NCBI GenBank assembly: GCA_023897205.1 | Contig: JAHWDD010000001.1 | Span: 3,968,001-4,032,000 of the forward strand | From: Exophiala sp. HKRS030 | Taxonomy: Eukaryota; Ascomycota; Eurotiomycetes; Chaetothyriales; Herpotrichiellaceae | Direction: 5' to 3' | Length of the DNA: 64,000 nucleotides | Part shown: positions 34,270 through 43,024 of the stretch, one piece after another | Position numbering within the stretch: position 1 is the stretch's first letter | How the letters are laid out: every line of letters begins with the position of its first letter | The notes under the pieces: model-generated | What the model was told of the DNA's origin: nothing | The model's input: the letters and a program-made list of their open reading frames with translations, nothing else | Database searches by the model: none | Program-made: the position numbers and the translations under genes

Positions 34270-34765
34270 ATATATTTTTCCAAACCCGGTATAGTAAGGG
34301 CTCTCGATATAATGACGTTGTGATTTGTCAGGAGCAGTAGATTGGCTCTGTACGACTAGGTTAGATCTAGATAACTCGGCGAATTTGTCATCATTGTACG
34401 GAGTACTTGTAGGCTATTAAATGGCTGGTGGATGCGTTTATCAGGGGTAGATCCCAAGGGGGAATACAATATGAACGAGCTGACATCTTCCCTCCACTTC
34501 CTACTGCCGCCCATACTGGAAGGACTGCGATGATATGATGGCGTCCTTCGAATACTGTTAAGAAACTGTGGTCTCGTGCTCTTGAGTTTCTGTCCAATTC
34601 GTCTCCCTTCATTCAGCCCCTTCGCCTGAGGCTAGACTCCATGATCCTCAGCAGACTTCCGTCACCGCGGGTGCGTACAACGCGTTGGGCTTTTCGCGTG
34701 CCCATTTTTGGTACAGCTCGTACAGCCGTTCCGCTAGCGCTCGCAATTCACATGTCGTGATGCTT
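34270..34765. other. intergenic with one dispersed-motif copy
   Basis: A perfect GTACGGAGTAC lies at 34396-34406, about 130 bp upstream of the transcription-factor-like start codon. No gene is recognised. Confidence 0.5.
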
Positions 34766-35002
34766 TTAAGAACTCGGCTCGTGGCTCTGCTCGGTCACTG
34801 GCGCCGGCGGATATTTCTCTAACAGCTTGGCCGGGCGAATGGGCCGAGTCGTGAGATTGCCACAACAGTTGGGGCATGTCCGATTTTCGAAGTTGTTGGC
34901 GCAATCCGGGCACCATGTACATTCGAAAGAGCAAATATATGTCTCTGCCTCAGGAGGAAGACTTTTGTGACAACGTTCACACTGAGACTTCAGAAGAAGC
35001 AT
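34766..35002 (-). CDS. small cysteine-rich DUF1272-type protein
   Basis: From the ATG at 35002 the frame encodes 78 residues. Six cysteines arranged as CERC, CSFEC-TWCPDC and CPNCCGN, followed by RPIRPAKLLEKYPP, match the small DUF1272 proteins, which are common in bacteria and also occur in fungi. The pattern suggests one or two zinc ions bound in a ribbon-like fold; the biological role is unknown. It is far shorter than its neighbours and intronless. An upstream in-frame extension to 35086 lacks conserved features. A bacterial origin is possible but not shown. Confidence 0.7.
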   Translation of the reverse strand: MLLLKSQCERCHKSLPPEAETYICSFECTWCPDCANNFENRTCPNCCGNLTTRPIRPAKLLEKYPPAPVTEQSHEPSS

Positions 35003-35130
35003 CTTCAATGTTGCTGTAAGCGCAAATGTTCTTAAGGACGAAATGATTATTGTCAGATAAGAGTCAAGACGCTCCAGGTTGTGCATAAATAAGAAAGTGA
35101 ACCCCGGTAGCAGCCTGGCAGTCGCCTTAT

Positions 35131-35322
35131 GAGGTCACATATAAGGTCACATGTAAGGTCACATATGTGATTCTAGCGTGAGGGGTCGGAGACACTTAAT
35201 TCTGATCGCTACATTTGCTTACATACTTTTACGTATATATAGCGGCCAGCCTCTCTTTCACTTGTAGTTAGTCAATTCAATTCTCTTCGCGCCGCTACAA
35301 CCACACATATGAGGTCACATAT
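35131..35322 (+). repeat. 12-bp tandem array (RAGGTCACATRT) split by an insertion
   Basis: Three contiguous units occupy 35131-35142, 35143-35154 and 35155-35166. A fourth unit lies at 35311-35322. Removing the intervening LTR-like sequence and one copy of its 4-bp duplication makes the four units contiguous, so the array was there before the insertion. Confidence 0.85.
35166..35305 (+). mobile_element. solo LTR-like element
   Basis: About 140 bp start TGTGA and end CCACA, with TG..CA termini, flanked by CATA at 35162-35165 and 35306-35309 (target duplication of 4 bp; a 5-bp ACATA reading is also possible). A TATATATAG box at 35234-35242 lies upstream of a CACTTGTAGTTAGTC stretch, as in retrotransposon U3/R regions. 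No gag or pol is nearby, so it would be a solo LTR left by recombination. A second copy of its 3' half lies at 39483-39553. Confidence 0.7.
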
Positions 35323-36058
35323 AACCTGTCATCCTTCTCCTCGAGTGTCCGTCTGAATGGCCAGGAGAAGGTGATAGGCAGCTAGCGAGACCGTAGTCTC
35401 TGACAGCCTGTGTGGTTGGTATGGCCCTCCTCCGTCCCCGCTCGAAATTAAAATTGGCTTATTACTAGATGAGTAAAATGTAGTTCTTTCCGAAAACGAA
35501 GTAGTTCGGAGTTCCGTATCCCACTATTCATGTTTCGTCATCAGGACTGACGTGCGTAGTATAGAAGTGGATTTCCCCGACTCATGATGATCGGCTAGTC
35601 AGCCAAATAAAGCGGCGTCGAGCCCAGGGCGTACATTGGTGTCAGCCTGTCCCTATTGACCTATTGCGGCTTACGTCTGTGTAGCTGAGCCGTTTGATCG
35701 ATGCAGTTGATGACAGTCCGGTAGAGCAGTCGACGGCTGCCCAACACGGTAACTCAAACCTCCATTGTATCAATCCAGAGCTTGTACTAGGGGCCTCCCT
35801 TGACACCTTTGGCCATGCTAGTTACTGTAACCACTATAAGGGATGAGTAACAATGACAAGACCTGAAGAGCGGCAGGCACCAGTTGGCCGGACCATGAGT
35901 ACTATAAAGTTGGCGTGAGCTCCCTCCTCCAGACCATACATGTACTGCAGACGACCCAATTAGGCACTGATCACTAACACCAACTACTGTACTCACAGTA
36001 ATCGTCCTAGCCTGAACGCCTCAACACCTTGCTCGCAATAAGACAGGCCCCTTACGCC

Positions 36059-37156
36059 ATGGTCGATTCTCGCCTGTTTAAGCCCATGAGGATTGGGAAT
36101 CTTGAGATCCAACATCGTATTGTGATGCCGGGTGTTAGCCGAATGCGAGCCACCGTCGATCATGTACCGACAGATATGATGATGGAATACTACACTCAAA
36201 GAGCTGCCGTCCCCGGAACTCTCATTATTGCAGAGGCCAACATTCTCTCAGCCGAGCACAGCGGATACACAAATGCTCCCGGTATCTGGAAGCCCGAACA
36301 GATTACGGCCTGGAAAAAAATCACCGACGCCGTTCACCAAAGGGGCTGCTTCATGTTTATGCAGGTGATGGCAATGGGTCGTATGGCTGACCCATCCGAG
36401 GCCGAGAAAGAAGGATTCACTATTGTTGGAGCCAGCGCGATCCCGTTCATGGAAGGCGCAACTGTTCCCCAAGTCATGACTGTCGAAGATATCAAGCGAA
36501 CCATTGGGCAATTTCACCAAGCAGCAAAGAATGCCATGTCAGCGGGGTTTGATGGTATTGAACTTCTGGCTGGCAATGGAATGCTAGTTGAGCAGTTCCT
36601 TCAGGATGTCACCAACCACCGAAATGATGAATACGGCGGTAGTGTTGAAAATCGGTCTCGATTTGCTGTCGAAGCCCTCCAAGCTATGGTGGATGCTGTT
36701 GGTCCAAAGCGAGTCGCTGTGCGCCTGAGTCCCTGGAGTCAGTTTCTCGGCATGGGCATGGAAGATCCCGTTCCGCAGTACTGTGATCTCGTCAGCAAAG
36801 TCGATCAGATGGATCTGGCCTACCTGCACGTCATCGAGTCGCGCGTCAAAGGTGGCGACGATGTCGTAAGTTCGGACAAACTTGACTTTGTTTATCAGCG
36901 ATGGAATGGACCCGTGCTGGTCGCTGGTGGGTATAACGGTGACTTGGCACGTAAGCTTCTGGACGAAGACTATCCAGCTCGGGATTTTGCCGTCTCTTTC
37001 GGCCGCCATTTCATCGCAAATCCCGATCTAGTATTTCGGATCAAGGAAAACTTACCTCTGAATCCATATGACAGGAACTACTTCTACACGCACGAAACGA
37101 AAGGGTACCTTGATTATCCTTTTACCAAAAAGTATCTGGCCACGGTTAAGAACTAG
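36059..37156 (+). CDS. old yellow enzyme homologue with altered active site
   Basis: A 365-residue intronless protein from the ATG at 36059; a short upstream ATG frame lacks conservation. It has the FMN-linked NADH:flavin oxidoreductase barrel: LFKPMRIGNLEIQHRIVM at the N-terminus, FHQAAKNAMSAGFDGIEL, DEYGGSVENRSRF, VRLSPW and FGRHFIANPDLV. FMN contacts (Gln in FMQVM, Arg in VRLSP, Arg in FGRHF) are kept. Compared with yeast OYE1, the substrate-binding His191 is Leu, proton donor Tyr196 is Met (LLAGNGML in place of IHxANGYL), and Trp116 is Met. Asn194 is kept. A standard enone reductase mechanism therefore looks unlikely. A different reaction, such as isomerisation or oxidation, is possible but unproven. 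It lies between two LTR-like repeats together with a GST gene. Confidence 0.88.
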   Translation: MVDSRLFKPMRIGNLEIQHRIVMPGVSRMRATVDHVPTDMMMEYYTQRAAVPGTLIIAEANILSAEHSGYTNAPGIWKPEQITAWKKITDAVHQRGCFMFMQVMAMGRMADPSEAEKEGFTIVGASAIPFMEGATVPQVMTVEDIKRTIGQFHQAAKNAMSAGFDGIELLAGNGMLVEQFLQDVTNHRNDEYGGSVENRSRFAVEALQAMVDAVGPKRVAVRLSPWSQFLGMGMEDPVPQYCDLVSKVDQMDLAYLHVIESRVKGGDDVVSSDKLDFVYQRWNGPVLVAGGYNGDLARKLLDEDYPARDFAVSFGRHFIANPDLVFRIKENLPLNPYDRNYFYTHETKGYLDYPFTKKYLATVKN

Positions 37157-37617
37157 CGGGCCTCCCACGCCGCTGTAGACAGTTGACCTACAAATTTAGA
37201 ATACACTTGAGAGGATGAATACGCTACATATCTGGAATGGTTCTATCTTAGTTTGAGATAGATCTCTATTCATTCTAGCTGAGGATGGATTTATGAATCC
37301 TATTTGTGGGGACCTGTTTCCAGGAGCGGATCGAAGCCATACACTGCAGTGTCGAGAGCAACAAACTCAAGATGAGGAGCTAATACTGTATGCTCCAAAA
37401 GATCAAGCCCGTAGAACTCCATCCTCATGCTGTATCGGTAGCATTATAGATGTTTTTGACAGCACTAGCCTTTCCTGCCCGTATTGCCAATCCGGTCTCT
37501 ATTCCGTTTAGGCGACCAGGTATGAAGTACTAGAAAACTCTTAGACTTCATGCTACACGGGTTTTGCCATAATGTTGTATACGATCAATCGGCGCATCCA
37601 CACGCCAACTCCAAGAT
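37157..37617. other. convergent spacer, OYE / GST
   Basis: This lies between the 3' ends of the OYE gene (plus) and GST gene (minus). It is AT-rich and probably contains both polyadenylation sites. Nothing else is recognised. Confidence 0.45.
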
Positions 37618-38422
37618 TCATAGGCCACGTTTCCCGAGAGCTCGTCTGTCTTGTTCCATTCCCTCCAGAATCCAAGTAGTATTATGCTGTGCGTATGCTT
37701 CGAGAGCTTTGGGGTCATTACTCTTGACTGCCAAGGGTTTGGGCACATGAAAACCTCTTTGTATACCAGGCCTTTCGCTCATCATAGATTCCCATCTCTC
37801 CAGACTCGGAAAGTCGTCCATATCAACCTCGACATATTTTCCATAAATCACCCACGACAATGCCGCGACGTCCGCGATGGACACATGATCGCCGACTAGG
37901 AATCCGGAGATTGACTTTTCGAGTTGTGTGTCGAGTACCTTGTAGAGACGCTTCGTTTCTGTGACGTACCTGTCGACCGCGTACGGGATTTTGGTGGGCG
38001 CATAACGCAAGAAGTGTGCCGCTTGTCCTTGCATCGGCCCGATACCTGGTACAAGAGGTGTCAGCAAAGTTTCAAGAATGAACTTCCAGCGTAGCCTTAC
38101 CTCCGTGCTGAAAGAACAACCAGCTCTTACACTCCCAATACTCTGCAGTTCCTGGCGGGAACGACAACTTGTACTCGCAATCATAACGTTCAGTCAAATA
38201 TTGTAAGATGCTTCCACCTTCGAAGATTCTAATCTGCTTGCCGTCCTCGAGTGTGTCGACTATTGCAGGAATCCGGCCATTGGGATTGATCTCGAGAAAC
38301 CAGGGCTCTTTCTGCCGGCGACTACTTATGTCGATGTGTTCCACGTCGTAAGGAAGCCCTAATTCTTCCAAAGCCATGCTCACTTTGATCCCATTCGGAG
38401 TAGAGTCGGTGTAGAGTTTCAT
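37618..38422 (-). CDS. glutathione S-transferase, Ure2-like/GTE type
   Basis: Two exons, 38101-38422 and 37618-38045, with a 55-nt GT-AG intron, give 249 residues. The N-domain starts [20 protein letters not shown], where S/N near the start of helix 1 is the expected catalytic region. It contains [11 protein letters not shown] and [15 protein letters not shown], the conserved cis-Pro and glutathione-binding segments. The C-domain has [17 protein letters not shown], a hallmark of the Ure2p/nu-type fungal GSTs, and [18 protein letters not shown]. Cytosolic detoxification of electrophiles or peroxides is expected. The convergent OYE homologue next door could generate or consume such electrophiles, though no co-regulation can be read from sequence. 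Confidence 0.9.
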
Positions 38423-39482
38423 TTGTGCTGTGGGCGTTGATCTTTGAATCTCAGGCAGCTATCAATATCTCAGGCTCAACGGATACTCATGAGCCAGAAC
38501 TTTACTGGCGCCGCTCGGCTGTTCGCTACTTGGCTGGCGGTTCGAATGTATTTAACTCTCTCGATTTTATTCCTTGCGCACATCCCAAAGTAGGGACCAA
38601 CAGAACCTAGTCACAGACCTATGTATACTTTCCATAGAGTCCAAGCGCCAGGCCTGAAGTGATGCGTGGTTATGCATATGACCAGGCAAAGTGGAGTGAC
38701 ACCCGCGAAGGCCGACATCGTCAGAACTTGTACATGATCATTTTCGGCAAGATCTAACAATTAGCCGAATATGGCAAAGGCCAAAAGCTTCTTGAACTTC
38801 AGCAGAGGATTCAAAATGAGACACCCCCGACTGGAGCACGCTAGAGTAACATGCAGCTCGAACAGTTGCTGCATGAACGCCATGACGGTGGAACAGTTTT
38901 CGGAACTTAGCTGTATACGACCACAGGAGAACTGGAAAATTCATTCGAGGCAGACGGTGCGGATTGTACAAGGTCTAGAGCTGCAGGGTGCTTTGTCATC
39001 GCCACTGACCGCATGTTCGTATTCCCACTTTGACTTCACTGTCACCACCCCCCCTGCTGTGCAACGCCAGTATGCCGTTACCCCAACGAAGACTTGAAGA
39101 CGGTCACGATTATAGAATCGAATGTCAAGCGCCCAAGCTTCGATGAGCGTCCTCTACCGTAAGTGGTTCGGGGTAGTGAGTGAAAAAGGAAATGTCTTCT
39201 ACTTTCAGTTTCAGGCGGATAGTGGCTCGAAATGACCGAGACTAGAGCCTGGTTTTCGTTCTTTGTCTCGGCTGAACTACCTGATGGTGGAGACGGGCAT
39301 AGAATTTCTGATCTGCAGAGCCCATGGGACGGACAAGGCCATGCCCTCTGCGACTAGGATTGGGTGGTGCGAGTACTGGACATTGGACAATTCGCAATTG
39401 ACTGTCCTGTAGGAAAGGGTAGGGAAAAATGACTGCACGAGTTATGATTTTCATTTTAAGATCGCATGCGTTTAGGTATATC

Positions 39483-39553
39483 TATATAGCGGCCAGCCTC
39501 TCTCTCACTTGTAGTTAGTCAATTAGTTCTTTTCGCGCCGCTACAACCACACA
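39483..39553 (+). repeat. second LTR-like repeat copy (truncated)
   Basis: These 71 bp match 35236-35307 almost completely: TATATAGCGGCCAGCCTCTC, CACTTGTAGTTAGTCAATT and CGCGCCGCTACAACCACACA are shared. The differences are a short indel and a few substitutions. The orientation is the same. The 5' half of the LTR is not recognisable upstream, so this copy appears truncated or diverged. Confidence 0.8.
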
Positions 39554-39593
39554 GTGAGAGTCCCTCATGTGACTTTAGTCACGTGGTGAGCGC

Positions 39594-39687
39594 GGAGGCT
39601 GTGTGCTTAGTCAGCTCCATCACTGCCTCGTGACTCTTCACATTCTCGAGATCATCAATCGAGCGAAGCGCCAGGCACACAGCCTCC
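39594..39687. repeat. 13-bp perfect inverted repeat
   Basis: GGAGGCTGTGTGC at 39594-39606 is the exact reverse complement of 39675-39687, with a 68-bp spacer. It could be a hairpin or the ends of a tiny non-autonomous element. A palindromic GTGACTTTAGTCAC lies just upstream at about 39570-39583. Confidence 0.6.
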
Positions 39688-39859
39688 CTGGTCGCACAGA
39701 TTCGTCTTTCATCCAGGATGAACTTCTCACTTATGCAAGGTATGCTAAATTCCGTGCCCACGACTCGACAGGTCTATTGCCTCGGGCAAGACCAGTACTG
39801 ACCTACGACAGCGCTGAGCACTTGTTATTATGATGCTGGCGTGATCGTTAGCCATAGCC

Positions 39860-40879
39860 ATGGCGCTCGTTCCCGATCTCGTGGATTTACCTCCACCTCC
39901 GGAACCCATCACGCCTCGACAGGCCATTGATGACCTTTTGCTTATCATGGCTAGAATTCGCCATAAGCTGAGAACGATGATCGACTGGTACATCTATCCG
40001 GATATCGTCCCGAATGAAATTCAAGCGTACGATCCTCGACTCCTGATCCTGCGAGCCCGCCTGGAATCCCTGGCTTCCCTGTCTTATGAACACTTGCCAT
40101 ACATCACAGACGAGGCCGACGCTAGATCTGGATACTATCTAGGTCTGGCGGTCGATCAGATGCTCAACTCCGTGCTTGGGATTCAAAAGATTTTCAATAA
40201 CCATTACGACCGGGATCTCGATGACAAACGGCCTTTTGCTGCCATATGGGAAACCCTGGACTACCGTTCTCTCCAGCTCAAGGAGATGTCCAAGCTTGCG
40301 CCCAGCAACCCACGGCGATTGCGACCAGAAGACCTAAGACCGAACGAATTGGGACAGTTCTGCCGTGGGGCTCTACAGATCAGCAACAAGAGGGACAAGG
40401 GGCGCATTTCTTTTGTCGAGAGAAAGGATCTTTCCGAAGAGAATCGACAGAAATTGAAGGCTTTCGGCGGAGCATTCCTCAACTGGCAATGCCCCGAATG
40501 CTCGTTCAAAGTCAGATATCATGTCGCGAGTAGCGCAACCTCCAACATTCACAGCACTGATGAGGTTCGCGAACACAGTGGAGTGAAAGTTCAATACCGC
40601 AGCTCCTTTTTGGCAAAGTGCCACTTGTACCTGCCGTTGTCAGATAAAAAGGCTGCTTTACCTTCAGCGATCAAATATGGCTGCGTCTTCTGTTTCGCTT
40701 ACGGGAAGGGACTGGACCGAGACAAGTCGGCATTCAGCAATCCGCAGGCTTTTGCTGAACACCTCGAGCACAAACATAGGAAGGCCCTTCCTCCCGCCTT
40801 GATGCTGCACCGATACGACGTCGCTGTTGGAGGCAGAACAGAAGATCCGAAGAAAAGGTGGGACCTCAACCTCGTCTGA
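39860..40879 (+). CDS. hypothetical protein with C2HC/C2H2-like metal-binding motifs
   Basis: A 339-residue intronless protein from the ATG at 39860. It begins with a proline-rich LVDLPPPPEPITPRQ segment and a helical N-terminal half (residues 20-130). Two possible zinc sites follow: CPECSFKVRYH around residue 215 and CVFCFAYGKG...FAEHLEHKH around residues 275-305, which has C2H2-like spacing with a longer linker. I do not recognise the family; similar uncharacterised proteins are frequent in plant- and rock-associated ascomycetes, but that is recollection. The promoter side carries the LTR fragment and the 13-bp inverted repeat, so the upstream region may be rearranged. Function should not be guessed. 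Confidence 0.7.
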   Translation: MALVPDLVDLPPPPEPITPRQAIDDLLLIMARIRHKLRTMIDWYIYPDIVPNEIQAYDPRLLILRARLESLASLSYEHLPYITDEADARSGYYLGLAVDQMLNSVLGIQKIFNNHYDRDLDDKRPFAAIWETLDYRSLQLKEMSKLAPSNPRRLRPEDLRPNELGQFCRGALQISNKRDKGRISFVERKDLSEENRQKLKAFGGAFLNWQCPECSFKVRYHVASSATSNIHSTDEVREHSGVKVQYRSSFLAKCHLYLPLSDKKAALPSAIKYGCVFCFAYGKGLDRDKSAFSNPQAFAEHLEHKHRKALPPALMLHRYDVAVGGRTEDPKKRWDLNLV

Positions 40880-41566
40880 AGTGCATGAGGCAGGCGTCCA
40901 GGTCAAGGGATGAGTTCCCGATCCATTTAATGACAAGTATCCGGCTTCGTTATGGGGTTTTGTTTTGAACCCAGCATTTTTTCCGTCACTTTCATAACGG
41001 CCTCTGAAACTACGATGTGTTGATGTGAAGACGACCAGTAAATGAACACAGAAATGACTATGAAATGAACCAGCTCTTTGTTTTGGGTTGAGTTATGATG
41101 ATACACATCAATGTCAGCGAGAGCACAGTTGTGCTATTTATCTCGTGAGGTATTCGATATGTGATTTCGCCACGGTAATGAGTTTAATCTATTCATCTTA
41201 AATCAGACCAGAGATCCATTATTTTGAGGAGAAATGTCTGATAGCCGACTTGTTGATCGTGACCCTCGGCATTATGCCGTGACTCCAAATATTTGTATAT
41301 ATATTTGCTCCGGATTTCCACGCTTTCGACTCCGGTGTCGGTGAGGGGAATCCGACTCGTTTGTACAACATCAGATCAAATACACTATCCAGCAGTTCTC
41401 GTAGAACGAACTCACGAAGAGTCAACCAGCCGGTGGAAAGCATAGAGGCTCATATACTCATTCCCCGCTGTAGGGACTAGACCACCACTCTTGTTATATG
41501 GTCAAATGATATTTCAGTAACGACGCAGAAGATAGCGAGGCAGATTTGGGAGGGACAACTACAATC
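40880..41566. other. intergenic upstream of CoA-transferase gene
   Basis: No gene is recognised. The AT-rich sequence near 41290-41310 (TATATATATTTG) may be part of the promoter region, but its distance from the start codon is long. Confidence 0.45.
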
Positions 41567-43024
41567 ATGGCGCTCAACACATCATGTCGAGCTGCTGCGA
41601 CTCGTATCAAGGACGTCTTCGTCCCAGGACTGTTGGCGCATCCCCTACGGCGGCAAAGTGCGTTGTCAAACGCCTCTGCATCGAGGTCAACCAAGCTACC
41701 GACCTCATTACAACTGTCAGCATGCTCGAGTAGTCTGCCTTTACGACATGCACAAGCCCGACGAAGAAGATATATGAGCAGTTGTTCTGCCCGCCCATCC
41801 CCCGCATCGTCAGATGATTCTTTCACCTACAACTCTCCCTCGAACAGACCGCTGGAAGGCATCACCATCGTCGCGCTCGAGCAAGTTATATCCATGCCTC
41901 TCGCCACGCGACACCTCGCCGACCTGGGGGCACGTGTGATCAAGATCGAACGGCCCGGCAGCGGTGATTTTGTGCGTCATCACGACTCTCGTGTCCGCGG
42001 TAAGCTATGCAGCCACTTCGTATGGACGAACCGCAACAAGGAGTCGTTAGCCTTGGACATCAAGAACGAGCGAGACATGGGGATCCTCAAGAAGCTCGTC
42101 TGCGAGAAAGCCGACGTGTTTGTACAGAACCTCCGACCTGGCGATGCCGAGAAAATGGGCCTGGGCTACGAGGCCCTCAAGACGGCGATGAATGAGTACG
42201 ACCCAGAACGCCGGCGCGGTGACGCGTTGATATACGCATCAGTCAGCGGGTACGGGTCCGACGGGCCCTACGCGCACAAGAAGGCCTACGACCTGCTGAT
42301 TCAAGCCGAGGCTGGGGTGCTGAGTATCACGGGCACGGAGGGTGACGACGGTATGGCCAAGGTGGGCTGTTCGATTGCCGACATCGCGGCGGGCATGTAT
42401 GCGTACTCCAACATTCTAGGTGCCATCATCCAGCGGCAGAAGACCGGCAAGGGCTGTGAATTGGACATATCGATGCTCGAGTCGCTGGTCGAGTGGATGA
42501 GTTTCCCGATGTACTACGCGCACGAAGGTCAAGCGGGCCCCAAACGTGCGGGCGCAAGTCACGCGAGTATCTACCCTTACGGACCCTTTTCGACCGGGGG
42601 CGGTGGCAAGGTCATGCTTGGTGTACAGAATGAGAGGGAATGGAATATACTCGCCACGAAGGTGCTGCAGCGCGATGATCTGGTCCAGAACCCCAAGTTC
42701 AGCAACACGGCGTCGAGGAGTGAAAATCGAGCCGAGCTGGAAGCGGTGATTAGTGGAATCTTCGGCCAGTGGAATGCGGACGAGGTGACGAGAAGGCTTG
42801 AAGCGGCCGGAATCGCGAATGCGAAGGTGAACGATATGCAGGGTGTTTGGGAGCATCCACAACTCGAGGCACGGAGGAGATGGAGAGACGTTGACACGGA
42901 GGTTGGGAAGATCAAGGCCTTGATGGCGCCGGGCATGAACGCCGATGTTGATGCGAGGATGGACAAGGTGCCGGCGGTTGGGGAGCATAATGAGGGTATC
43001 TTGAAGGAGCTGGGAATGTCGTGA
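41567..43024 (+). CDS. class III (CaiB/BaiF) CoA-transferase, probably mitochondrial
   Basis: A 485-residue intronless protein from the ATG at 41567. The first about 70 residues are rich in Arg, Ser and Ala without acidic residues (AAATRIKDVF, HAQARRRRYM), as in mitochondrial presequences. The enzyme body starts at PLEGITIVALEQVISMPLAT and has DLGARVIKIERPGSGDF, FVQNLRPG and VSGYGSDGPYA. The catalytic Asp lies at about residue 242 in KKAYDLLIQAEAG, the position of the formyl-CoA transferase nucleophile. A second conserved part includes DIAAGMYAYSNILGAIIQR. The family moves CoA between carboxylic acids such as succinate, glutarate, mesaconate or carnitine derivatives; the substrate is undetermined. 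A similar domain order is seen in human SUGCT (glutarate CoA-transferase), a possible relative. Confidence 0.9.
   Translation: MALNTSCRAAATRIKDVFVPGLLAHPLRRQSALSNASASRSTKLPTSLQLSACSSSLPLRHAQARRRRYMSSCSARPSPASSDDSFTYNSPSNRPLEGITIVALEQVISMPLATRHLADLGARVIKIERPGSGDFVRHHDSRVRGKLCSHFVWTNRNKESLALDIKNERDMGILKKLVCEKADVFVQNLRPGDAEKMGLGYEALKTAMNEYDPERRRGDALIYASVSGYGSDGPYAHKKAYDLLIQAEAGVLSITGTEGDDGMAKVGCSIADIAAGMYAYSNILGAIIQRQKTGKGCELDISMLESLVEWMSFPMYYAHEGQAGPKRAGASHASIYPYGPFSTGGGGKVMLGVQNEREWNILATKVLQRDDLVQNPKFSNTASRSENRAELEAVISGIFGQWNADEVTRRLEAAGIANAKVNDMQGVWEHPQLEARRRWRDVDTEVGKIKALMAPGMNADVDARMDKVPAVGEHNEGILKELGMS

Larger units (their letters stand above)
35003..36058. other. repeat-bearing intergenic region upstream of OYE gene
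   Basis: This holds a 12-bp tandem array interrupted by an LTR-like insertion (described separately). The remaining sequence to the OYE start codon, including the expected OYE promoter, shows no gene. Confidence 0.6.
38423..39859. other. intergenic region with LTR fragment and inverted repeat
   Basis: No gene is recognised with confidence; a plus-strand frame at 38771-39097 has no family features. The region holds the second LTR-like repeat (39483-39553) and a 13-bp perfect inverted repeat (39594-39606 / 39675-39687). Confidence 0.5.

Noticed and set aside
28030..43024. Secondary metabolite gene cluster
   Set aside because: No PKS, NRPS, terpene cyclase, DMATS or P450 is present. Exporter and redox genes alone do not define a cluster.
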